Positions 1 through 5,353 of a stretch of 5,353 nt of DNA are shown here, piece by piece. The notes beneath the pieces were generated by a model that was not told where the DNA came from, did no database searches, and saw only the letters and a list, made by a program, of their open reading frames with translations. Origin of the DNA: an uncultured Oscillospiraceae bacterium (GTDB lineage Bacteria; Bacillota; Clostridia; Oscillospirales; Oscillospiraceae); assembly GCA_905234575.1 (NCBI GenBank), contig CAJOIG010000163.1:1-5353 (forward strand). The letters are read 5' to 3'. The position numbers and the translations under genes were made by a program. Each line of letters starts with the position of its first letter. Position 1 is the stretch's first letter.

Positions 1-950
1 CATGCTGTATCTCTCCCCGAACCTCCTCCCCACCCCCGGAGAAGGCGTCGCGCTGGCGATCTCCGACCGGTTCGAAACCTCCGTTGCCGCGGGAAAGACC
101 ATCTTCGACTGCTCCATGGTGGTCATTTCCGTCATCATATCCCTCATTTTCTTCCACGGGCTCGTGGGCGTGCGGGAGGGCACCGTCCTGTGCGCGCTGC
201 TGACCGGCTTTGTCATGCGGCAGTTCCAGAAGCTCTTCCAGAAGCCGCTGCTGCGGTTCGTGGAGCGCGAGAGCCGCGTCAACCGCTATCTGGAGGCCGC
301 CGCGGAAGGGTACCAGATGGACGCGGCCGGCAAGCCGAAGATCCTCATCGCCATCGGACGGGAGTTCGGCGCCGGCGGCCTGGAGATCGGGCAGCGGCTC
401 GCGGAGCGTCTCGGCATCGCGCTGTACGACCGGCAGCTCAATGAGCTCGCCGCCGAAGAGGCCGGTCTCCCGCTCGCCAAGGTCGAGGAGATGGAGGAGC
501 ACCTCATGCGGGAGGCGCTGTACGACTTCAAGGCCGGCGCCTATGAGATGGCCGGCGACGGTCTCTCCATCGAGGAGCGGCTGTATCCGGAAGATCGCCG
601 CCGGGGACGAGAGCTGCGTCATCCTGGGCCGATGCGCCGATTACACGCTGTACGACAACCCCAACTGCTTCCGTATCTACATCCACGCGATCCCCCGCGC
701 GCGCATCGATCGTGTGATGAAGCAGTTCGGTCTGACCGAGGACGAGGCCCGGCGGCAGATCCAGCTGACCGATTCCTCCCGGCGGAACCATTACCGGCAC
801 TTCACCGGGCGGGAATACGGAAAGCAGGAGTACTATCACCTCTCCGTGGACAGCGCCACCATCGGCGTCGAGCAAAGCGTCGAACTTATCATGGAGTGCA
901 TCCGCATGTGGTGCGACGTGCGGGGAACGCATCCGCTGTCAACGATTTGA
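1..950 (+). pseudogene. Membrane protein (YczE/YitT-like) fused to cytidylate-kinase-like domain; 5'-partial and frameshifted
   Basis: The gene enters from the left edge; the ATG at position 2 is probably internal. Numbering from that codon, residues 1-75 resemble the end of a YczE/YitT-like (DUF6198-type) membrane protein: a PGEG motif at 12-15 and two hydrophobic segments at about 37-57 and 60-72. A charged linker (76-110) leads to a P-loop kinase domain of the cytidylate kinase-like family (Cytidylate_kin2 type), with KILIAIGREFGAGG at 113-126 as nucleotide-binding loop. At about 584-590 the frame shifts by +1. The next frame carries the rest of the domain (IRKIAAGDESCVILGRCADY, later the TGREYG and DSATIG motifs) and stops with TGA at 948-950. 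The original frame instead runs open to 1096 with an Arg/Pro-rich, unrelated tail. Together the halves approach the usual domain length of about 200 residues. The family assignment is firm. The substrate is unknown, and true CMP kinase activity is not implied. Either the gene is inactivated or the base sequence has an error. Confidence 0.8.
584..590 (+). other. Frameshift / probable small deletion point in the kinase-like domain
   Basis: Good homology in one frame ends with the residues SIEERLY (last codon 584-586). It resumes in the next frame with IRKIAAG, whose first codon is 585-587. From memory of the family, about six residues of the type xAQxxV separate these two motifs (RLFxAQxxVIRxLA). 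Six codons plus the two shared bases equal 20 missing bases, which would give exactly the +1 shift seen. The size is inferred; a loss of 2, 5, 17 or 20 bases would all give this shift. Confidence 0.7.
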
Positions 951-971
951 GCAAGAGCCCCCAGGGACAAC

Positions 972-1019
972 AAAAAACAGCGGAAGCAGAGCTCGTCAGG
1001 AACTCCGCTTCCGCTGTTT
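972..1019 (-). terminator. Intrinsic terminator of the MATE gene
   Basis: Arms at 975-987 and 1007-1019 are perfectly complementary over 13 bp (AAACAGCGGAAGC / GCTTCCGCTGTTT). After one mismatch, a further 3 bp (989-991 with 1003-1005) extends the stem. Read on the minus strand, the hairpin starts 3 bases after the MATE stop codon and runs into six T (977 to 972), then GTTG. That is a classical Rho-independent terminator. On the plus strand only TTTCCG follows the stem, so it is likely weaker for the convergent kinase gene, which has no other terminator visible. Confidence 0.88.
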
Positions 1020-1022
1020 CCG

Positions 1023-2435
1023 TTATCCGCGCCGAAGCGCCTCCCCCGGTCCGGACAGCTGCCGATAGGTGCTTCGGATCACAAAGGCGGCGATGACGAA
1101 GGTCAGTATCTCCGCCAGAGGCATGGAGTACAGCACGCCGTCCAGCCCGAAGAGCCGCGGCAGGAGGATCGGCAGCAGCACGCCGAACACCACCTCGCGG
1201 ATCATGGAAATGGCGCTGGAGGCAAAGGCCTTGCCGATGGACTGCAGGTAGATGAACGTCCCCTTGTTCACTGTGGACAGGACGATCATGCACAAATAGA
1301 CGCGGAAGCAGCGCAGGGCAAACACCGTATAATGCGGGCTCTCGTTCGCCGCGCCGAAGATGCCGATGAGCTGCCGCGGGAAGAGCTCCACGATGAGAAG
1401 CGCAATAAGCCCCACGATCGTCTCCGCCTTGAGAAGCAGCGTGAACAGGTCTCTCGCCCGGTCCCGGCGCTTGGCGCCGATGTTGTAGGCCGTCACGGGG
1501 ATGCACCCGGCGGCGAGACCCACGGCCACAGAGATGACCACCTGGAAGAACTTCATGACGATGCCGATGACCGCCATGGGGATCTGGGTAAGGCCCTCCT
1601 GCCCGAAGACCGGGTCCAGCGCACCGTACTTTCGCACCATATTGTTCACCGCCGCCATGGAGGCCACGATGGAGACCTGGGACAGAAGGCTCGTGATCCC
1701 GAGGGGCAGGTAGCTCTTCATAAGGCCGCCCCACAGGCCGAAGCTGCGCTTTTCGAGTCGCACGAGCTTCATGTGGAAGAGATACCAGACGGCAAGGCCC
1801 GCCGTGATGACCTGCCCGGCGACGGTGGCCACGGCGGCACCCATCATGCCCCAGCGAAGGCCGAAGATGAGGATCGGGTCAAATACGATGTTGAATACCG
1901 CTCCCGCCAGGGTGGAGATCATGGCAAAGCGCGGGCTGCCGTCCGAGCGGATGATGGGGTTCACGGCCTGGCCGAACACATAAAACGGGATGCCGGCGGT
2001 GATCCAGACGAAGTATTCCTTCGCCTGCCTCCAGGTCTCCTCGTTCACCCGGCCGCCGAAGGCCGTCAGGATCGGGTCCTGGAAGAGAAAATACAGCGCC
2101 ATGAAGGCGACGCCCACAAGGACGCTCAAAAGCACCGCGCTGCCGATGCTCTTATGGGCCTTTTCCGTCTCCCGGGCGCCCAGACAGATGCTGACATAGG
2201 CGCAGCAGCCGTCTCCGATCATGACGGCAAACGCCAGCGCCACCACGGTCAGCGGAAAGACGACGGTGTTCGCGGCGTTTCCGTAAGAACCGAGATACGA
2301 GGCGTTCGCGATGAAGATCTGATCGACGATGTTGTAGAGCGCCGCCACCAGAAGCGAAATAATGCAGGGGACGGAATACTTCCGCATCAGCCTGCCGACG
2401 GGCTCCGTTTCCAAAAATGTATGGTCCGTTTCCAT
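1023..2435 (-). CDS. MATE family efflux transporter (MepA-like)
   Basis: A 470-residue inner-membrane exporter of the MATE family, which uses Na+ or H+ gradients to expel drugs or other small organic compounds. The length fits the family, and about 12 hydrophobic segments fill the chain in two similar halves. The halves show at GDGCCAYVSICLGARE (about 74-89) and GLAAGCIPVTAYNIGAKRRD (about 306-325), each followed by a basic loop and the next helix. Other family marks are an early VDQIFI (about 37-42), NPIIRSDGSPRF (about 159-170) and FDPILIFGL (about 185-193) followed by GAAVATVAGQ. The ATG at 2433-2435 is chosen because a GGAGGA site lies 7 bases upstream. The longer frame would begin with TTG inside the leader hairpin. 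The gene has its own promoter and terminator, so it is probably monocistronic. Substrate cannot be read from the sequence. Confidence 0.93.
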   Translation of the reverse strand: METDHTFLETEPVGRLMRKYSVPCIISLLVAALYNIVDQIFIANASYLGSYGNAANTVVFPLTVVALAFAVMIGDGCCAYVSICLGARETEKAHKSIGSAVLLSVLVGVAFMALYFLFQDPILTAFGGRVNEETWRQAKEYFVWITAGIPFYVFGQAVNPIIRSDGSPRFAMISTLAGAVFNIVFDPILIFGLRWGMMGAAVATVAGQVITAGLAVWYLFHMKLVRLEKRSFGLWGGLMKSYLPLGITSLLSQVSIVASMAAVNNMVRKYGALDPVFGQEGLTQIPMAVIGIVMKFFQVVISVAVGLAAGCIPVTAYNIGAKRRDRARDLFTLLLKAETIVGLIALLIVELFPRQLIGIFGAANESPHYTVFALRCFRVYLCMIVLSTVNKGTFIYLQSIGKAFASSAISMIREVVFGVLLPILLPRLFGLDGVLYSMPLAEILTFVIAAFVIRSTYRQLSGPGEALRRG

Positions 2436-2442
2436 GGATCGT

Positions 2443-2448
2443 TCCTCC
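2443..2448 (-). promoter_or_regulatory. Ribosome binding site of the MATE gene
   Basis: Minus-strand GGAGGA, 7 bases before the ATG at 2435. It fixes that ATG as the start rather than an in-frame TTG 63 bases upstream. Confidence 0.85.
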
Positions 2449-2464
2449 GAATGCAGATGATAAA

Positions 2465-2496
2465 GCGGCGCAGTCTGACGAAACAGACTACGCCGC
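2465..2496 (-). promoter_or_regulatory. Leader hairpin upstream of the MATE gene (possible attenuator)
   Basis: On the minus strand GCGGCGTAGTCTG (2496-2484) pairs with CAGACTGCGCCGC (2477-2465) across a 6-base loop. All 13 positions pair, one as U-G. On the plus strand the same position is a C-A mismatch, so the structure is better suited to the MATE transcript. The stem is followed by TTTATC, a weak terminator-like tail, and sits about 16 bases before the ribosome binding site. A role in attenuation or mRNA stability is inference. I found no clear competing anti-terminator and no leader peptide with an ATG. Confidence 0.5.
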
Positions 2497-2498
2497 AA

Positions 2499-2679
2499 CG
2501 ACTTATTTCTGTATCAGTGGCGGACCGACCGCAACAGAAGTATTATACACGCCCCGCCGGATATATGCAAATGAAATCTGCGCGGAAGCCGATCCCGTCC
2601 GCACGGCGGGATGACCCCGAAGGAGTATCGGGAGAATCACGATCCAAGATCGGATCTCAGTTGTCTTCCCGTTCGCCGC
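2499..2679. other. Intergenic region between rhaD and the MATE gene
   Basis: It holds the MATE promoter. Two small inverted repeats also lie here: 2592-2599 with 2605-2612 (ATCCCGTC / GGCGGGAT, 8 pairs including one G-U on the plus strand) and 2616-2620 with 2628-2632 (CCCGA / TCGGG). Neither is followed by a T-run on the minus strand, so I see no convincing terminator for the rha operon. No gene is supported on either strand. Confidence 0.6.
2542..2570 (-). promoter_or_regulatory. Sigma-70/SigA-type promoter of the MATE gene
   Basis: A perfect -10 box TATAAT (2547-2542, minus strand) lies 17 bases downstream of TTGCAT (2570-2565), which keeps the TTG of the -35 consensus. The surrounding bases are AT-richer than the rest of the window. 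Transcription would start near 2535, giving a leader of about 100 bases that contains the hairpin at 2465-2496. A short palindrome GTAT-T-ATAC (2540-2548) overlaps the -10 box; it is too short to call an operator. Confidence 0.65.
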
Positions 2680-3492
2680 TCAGTCCAGGTATCCCTCCCG
2701 GCCCTTCACGCCGAAATGCGCCTCCAGCTCGTGCATCTGCGCGTCGGTGATGGTATTCACGCGCGGAAGGTGGGCGATCTTCATGTAGATCTCCGCCGCC
2801 TTTTCCGCCGTCTCGATAAGCCCGAAGGCCTCGTCAAGGTCACGGCCCGCGCCGTAGAGGCCGTGCTGCGCCCAGACCACCAGGCGGGCCGTTTTCATCT
2901 TCTCCGCCGTGGCCTCGCCGATCTTGTTCGTGCCGCAGAGCATCCAGGGCAGCACGTTCACCCCGTCCGGGAAGACCACGATGCACTCCGTGCACATCTG
3001 CCAGAGGGTGCGGGTGAACTCCCGCTCCTCCAGCGTGTGGACATAGGTCATGGCGAGAAGGTTCGTCGGGTGGCAGTGCATGACGACCCGGTTCGCGGGA
3101 TCGACCGCCAGCCGCGCGGCATGGCTCATCATGTGGGCGGGAAACTCCGAGGTGAATTTGCCGCCGTCCGTGAAGCCCCATAGGAGCTCCGCCGTCTCGC
3201 CGCCGTCCTTCAGGCGCACGATGCCGAGGTTCTTTGCCGGGTCGTAGGCCACGTTCTTGAAGTATTTGCCTGTGCCGGTGACGAGGAAGTATTTCCCCTC
3301 CAGCGCCGGAGCGGAAAAGCCCGTGGGGATCGTGCGCAGGACGTTATCCGTGTCGAGGTATTCCATGACCTCGGCCTCGTCCAGCATGAGGCTGATGTTG
3401 CCGCCGTTGCGCTCGTCCCAGCCGTGGGCGTACATATTCGTCGTGGTGCGGATCATCTCCACCATGAAGGGGGCGGTCAGAATGTCTTTCAT
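2680..3492 (-). CDS. rhaD: Rhamnulose-1-phosphate aldolase
   Basis: Class II zinc aldolase (EC 4.1.2.19), cytoplasmic. It cleaves L-rhamnulose 1-phosphate to dihydroxyacetone phosphate and L-lactaldehyde, the last step of the rha pathway. The 270-residue length is near that of E. coli RhaD, and the chain aligns with it throughout: GWDERNGGN at 24-32 (phosphate-binding region), TGTGKYFKNV at 72-81, SEFPAH at 115-120 with the catalytic Glu116, HCHPTN at 139-144 and WAQHGLYG at 207-214. His139, His141 and His210 are the expected zinc ligands, so the active site looks intact. The ATG at 3490-3492 is chosen because it overlaps the rhaA stop as ATGA and gives the family N-terminus (MKDIL, then MIRTTTNMYAHGWDE). 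An upstream in-frame start would lie inside rhaA. Its ribosome site is weak (GGTGA, 7 bases upstream), so translation may depend on coupling to rhaA. Confidence 0.96.
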   Translation of the reverse strand: MKDILTAPFMVEMIRTTTNMYAHGWDERNGGNISLMLDEAEVMEYLDTDNVLRTIPTGFSAPALEGKYFLVTGTGKYFKNVAYDPAKNLGIVRLKDGGETAELLWGFTDGGKFTSEFPAHMMSHAARLAVDPANRVVMHCHPTNLLAMTYVHTLEEREFTRTLWQMCTECIVVFPDGVNVLPWMLCGTNKIGEATAEKMKTARLVVWAQHGLYGAGRDLDEAFGLIETAEKAAEIYMKIAHLPRVNTITDAQMHELEAHFGVKGREGYLD

Positions 3493-4742
3493 ACCCGGTT
3501 CACCAGCACTTTCTTCTCGTATTCTTCGATCTCGTGATACCATGCGCCGTCAACGGGCTTTCCGCAGCGGCGGCAGTACTCGTCCCAGACCTCGCCGAAG
3601 GGCGCGGTCTTGAGCTCTTCCTGGGCCACCATGAGCTTTGTGAAGTTGCCGCCGTCCTGCAGGGCCTTCAGCTCATCGTTCGGCTGCAGCAGCGCATACA
3701 GCAGGGCCTTCTGCACGTTCCGGTAGCCCGTCACCCAGGCGGAGATGCGGTTGATGGAAGCGTCGAAATAGTCCAGGGCGATATTCACCCGCCCGTCGAG
3801 ACCGCCGCAGCGCACGATCTCCCGGGCGATCTCCCGCGTCTCGTCGTCGAAGAGCACCACATGGTCCGAATCCCAGCGGATGGGGCGGGTGACGTGCAGG
3901 GCGATCTCCGGGAAGAAGGCCAGCAGCGCCGGGATCTTGTCGGAAACGACCTCCGTGGGATGGTAGTGTCCGTTATCCATCAGCGGGATGCACTTATCCA
4001 TGTTCGCCGCGGCGTAGCTGAGGGCAAACTCCGCGCTGCCCACGGTGTACGCCTCCACCCCGATGCCGAAGACCTTCGACTCCACGCAGGGCTTGACCTT
4101 CGTGAAATCATAGGGCTCGGAGAGGATCTCGTCGATGGCCTCCCGGTAGCGCACCCGGGGCCCCATGCGGTCCGCGGGGATATCCTTGAAGCCGTCGCCC
4201 GTCCAGATGTTCATGACGCAGGGCTGGCCCAGTTCTTCCGCGAGGTAATTCGAGATGCGGATGCAGGCCTTGCCGTGGTCGATCCAGAAGCGCCGGGTCT
4301 CCTCGTTGGGGCTCGACAGCGTCAGCGGGTCGCATTTCGGGTGGGAGAACGTGGGGTTGAAGTCGCAGCCCAGGCCGCGCTCCTTGCAGAAGTCCACCCA
4401 CTTTTGAAAGTGCTTCGGCTCCAGCTTGTCCCGGTCCGCCCACTCGCCGTCCTCGAAGACGGCGTAGCTGGCGTGCAGGTTCATCTTCGGCCGTCCGGGG
4501 ATCAGCGAGAGCGTCACGTCGAGATCCGCCATCAGCTCCTCGGGGTTCCGCGCGCGGCCGGGGTAGTTGCCCGTGGTCTGGATGCCGCCGGTGAGGGGTT
4601 TCGACGGGTCCGTGTCGAAACCGCGCACGTCGTCCCCCTGCCAGCAGTGCAGGGACACGGGGACGGTCTTCAGCTTCTCCATCGCCGCCTCGGTATCCAC
4701 GCCCAGGGCGGCGTATTTTGCTTTCGCTTCCGTATAGCTCAT
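3489..4742 (-). CDS. rhaA: L-rhamnose isomerase
   Basis: Cytoplasmic metal-dependent aldose-ketose isomerase (EC 5.3.1.14) with a TIM-barrel fold. It converts L-rhamnose to L-rhamnulose, the first step of the pathway. The 417 residues match the usual length (about 419 in E. coli). Conserved blocks are HCWQGDDVRGF (32-42), GGIQTTGNYPGRARN (52-66), NLHASY (88-93), DFNPTFSHP (127-135), VESKVFGIG (220-228), LMDNGHYHPTEVVSDKI (254-270), LHVTRPIRWDSDHVV (282-296) and LDYFDASINRI (323-333). By comparison with the E. coli enzyme, Glu221, Asp256, His283 and Asp324 bind one Mn2+, and His259, Asp291 and Asp293 bind the second. All are present, so the enzyme should be active. The start ATG (4740-4742) overlaps the rhaB stop as ATGA and follows a GGAGG site by 7 bases. 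The stop overlaps rhaD in the same way. Confidence 0.97.
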   Translation of the reverse strand: MSYTEAKAKYAALGVDTEAAMEKLKTVPVSLHCWQGDDVRGFDTDPSKPLTGGIQTTGNYPGRARNPEELMADLDVTLSLIPGRPKMNLHASYAVFEDGEWADRDKLEPKHFQKWVDFCKERGLGCDFNPTFSHPKCDPLTLSSPNEETRRFWIDHGKACIRISNYLAEELGQPCVMNIWTGDGFKDIPADRMGPRVRYREAIDEILSEPYDFTKVKPCVESKVFGIGVEAYTVGSAEFALSYAAANMDKCIPLMDNGHYHPTEVVSDKIPALLAFFPEIALHVTRPIRWDSDHVVLFDDETREIAREIVRCGGLDGRVNIALDYFDASINRISAWVTGYRNVQKALLYALLQPNDELKALQDGGNFTKLMVAQEELKTAPFGEVWDEYCRRCGKPVDGAWYHEIEEYEKKVLVNRV

Positions 4743-5353
4743 GTTGATACCTCCATCTGTATTTTCAGATTGCCCAGGGCCGTGGCCTCGATGGGCAACG
4801 CGATCACGGTCTTGCCGCTGGTCTCCTCCGTGAGACGGTTGAGAAACGCGTTTTTCGCGCCGCCGCCCACGATGTAAATCCGATCATAACCCACGCCGGT
4901 ATTCTGCTCCATTTCGCGAACGGCGTTCCCGTAGCACAGGGCCAGGGACCGATAAGCGCAGCGGAAATAATCGCCGATGGTCCGGGGTGTTCCGGCAAGC
5001 GCCGCGTCGAAGGCGGCCCGCATGCTCTCCGGCGCCAGGAAGGTCGGGGCATTGACATCCACCGTCTCGTCAAAAGCGCTGCGCTCCGCCTCCGCGACGA
5101 TGTCCCCGAAGGGCTTTTCCGGACACAGCTCCTCCCGCAGCCGGTTCACGAGCCACATGCCCATGATGTTCTTCTGGTAGCGGTTGTAACCCAGGCCGCC
5201 CTCGTTGGACCAGTTGGCGGCCATGCTGGCCTCGTCCGTGATGGGTTTTGGGGTCTTCACGCCCAACAGCGACCACGTCCCGCTGGATATATACGGGTGG
5301 TTTCCCTCCATGGGGATCCCCTCCACGGCGGAGCCGGTGTCGTGGGTGGCGCA
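4739..5353 (-). CDS. rhaB: Rhamnulokinase, C-terminal part (cut by right edge)
   Basis: FGGY-family sugar kinase (EC 2.7.1.5), cytoplasmic. It phosphorylates L-rhamnulose at O1 with ATP, between RhaA and RhaD in the pathway. The window holds the last 204 residues, essentially the ATP-binding C-terminal domain. Counting from the edge, CATHDTGSAV (1-10) corresponds to the VASHDTASAV segment of E. coli RhaB, whose Asp is, as I recall, the catalytic base (here Asp5). Further marks are YISSGTWSLLG (21-31), a conserved NEGG, KNIMGMWL (61-68), IVGGGAKNAFLN (161-172) and PIEATALGNLKIQ (187-199). The protein stops only five residues after that last motif, whereas many family members continue for some 30-70 residues. 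The last codons double as the rhaA ribosome site, and the TGA overlaps the rhaA start. The start codon and operon promoter are outside the window. Confidence 0.94.
   Translation of the reverse strand, partial: CATHDTGSAVEGIPMEGNHPYISSGTWSLLGVKTPKPITDEASMAANWSNEGGLGYNRYQKNIMGMWLVNRLREELCPEKPFGDIVAEAERSAFDETVDVNAPTFLAPESMRAAFDAALAGTPRTIGDYFRCAYRSLALCYGNAVREMEQNTGVGYDRIYIVGGGAKNAFLNRLTEETSGKTVIALPIEATALGNLKIQMEVST
4750..4754 (-). promoter_or_regulatory. Ribosome binding site of rhaA, inside the end of rhaB
   Basis: Minus-strand GGAGG, 7 bases before the rhaA ATG at 4742. It lies within the last coding codons of rhaB (ATG GAG GTA TCA ACA TGA), so the rhaB C-terminus and the rhaA translation signal share the same bases. 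Confidence 0.85.

Noticed and set aside
889..1734. Minus-strand open frame of 281 codons in another frame of the MATE 3' half
   Set aside because: It is a same-strand shadow with Gly/Arg/His-rich composition. It also reads through the MATE terminator.
2435..2498. Longer MATE N-terminus starting at a TTG at 2498
   Set aside because: The start would sit inside the leader hairpin without a ribosome site, and the extra 21 residues are not membrane-like. The ATG at 2435 has GGAGGA at good spacing.
2592..2632. Two short inverted repeats considered as a terminator for rhaD
   Set aside because: The stems are short, one has a C-A mismatch on the minus strand, and neither is followed by a U-run.
1332..2750. 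Long plus-strand open frame (472 codons) opposite the MATE gene
   Set aside because: It is Arg/His/Asp-rich with no recognisable motif and mirrors a well-supported minus-strand gene. Such antisense frames are expected in GC-rich DNA.
2611..3183. Plus-strand open frame of 190 codons opposite rhaD
   Set aside because: It is a shadow of rhaD, with no motif and an Arg/Val-rich composition.
3534..4877. Long plus-strand open frame (447 codons) opposite rhaA and the end of rhaB
   Set aside because: The composition is low in family features and no start context was convincing. RhaA, with all metal ligands, occupies the other strand.
1..5353. Search for a defence system, CRISPR array, mobile element or other new system
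   Set aside because: No transposase, integrase, nuclease, toxin-antitoxin pair, spaced repeats or attachment-site-like repeats were seen. The content is sugar catabolism, an exporter and a broken kinase-like fusion.

Overview
The window reads as chromosomal DNA from a GC-rich (roughly 60 %, by eye) Gram-positive anaerobe of the Clostridia, plausibly a gut Oscillospiraceae- or Lachnospiraceae-type bacterium. This rests on the membrane-protein/cytidylate-kinase-like fusion, the MepA-like MATE pump, the GGAGG ribosome binding sites and the rhamnose genes. No tRNA, rRNA, CRISPR array, transposase or attachment site is visible, and I see no new kind of system here.

Layout from left to right. Positions 1-950 (+) hold the 3' part of a gene fusing a YczE/YitT-like (DUF6198-type) membrane region to a cytidylate-kinase-like P-loop domain. 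Its reading frame breaks near 584-590, and the pattern fits a short deletion of about 20 bases. A convergent gene follows, 1023-2435 (-), encoding a 470-residue MATE-family exporter. It has its own recognisable promoter (2542-2570), a leader hairpin (2465-2496), a strong ribosome binding site and a good intrinsic terminator (972-1019) on its strand. Positions 2499-2679 are intergenic. From 2680 to the right edge the minus strand carries an L-rhamnose catabolic operon in the order rhaB (partial), rhaA, rhaD.

The three rha enzymes form a complete route from L-rhamnose: RhaA isomerises it to L-rhamnulose, RhaB phosphorylates this to L-rhamnulose 1-phosphate, and RhaD splits that into dihydroxyacetone phosphate and L-lactaldehyde. 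Both gene junctions are 4-base ATGA overlaps, so the genes are almost certainly co-transcribed and probably translationally coupled. The operon promoter, any regulator and any transporter lie beyond the right edge. The MATE gene lies downstream on the same strand but has its own promoter, so a functional link to rhamnose is not supported.

The points most worth a second look are the broken kinase fusion, the abrupt C-terminus of RhaB directly after its last conserved motif, and the 13-base-pair hairpin in the MATE leader.
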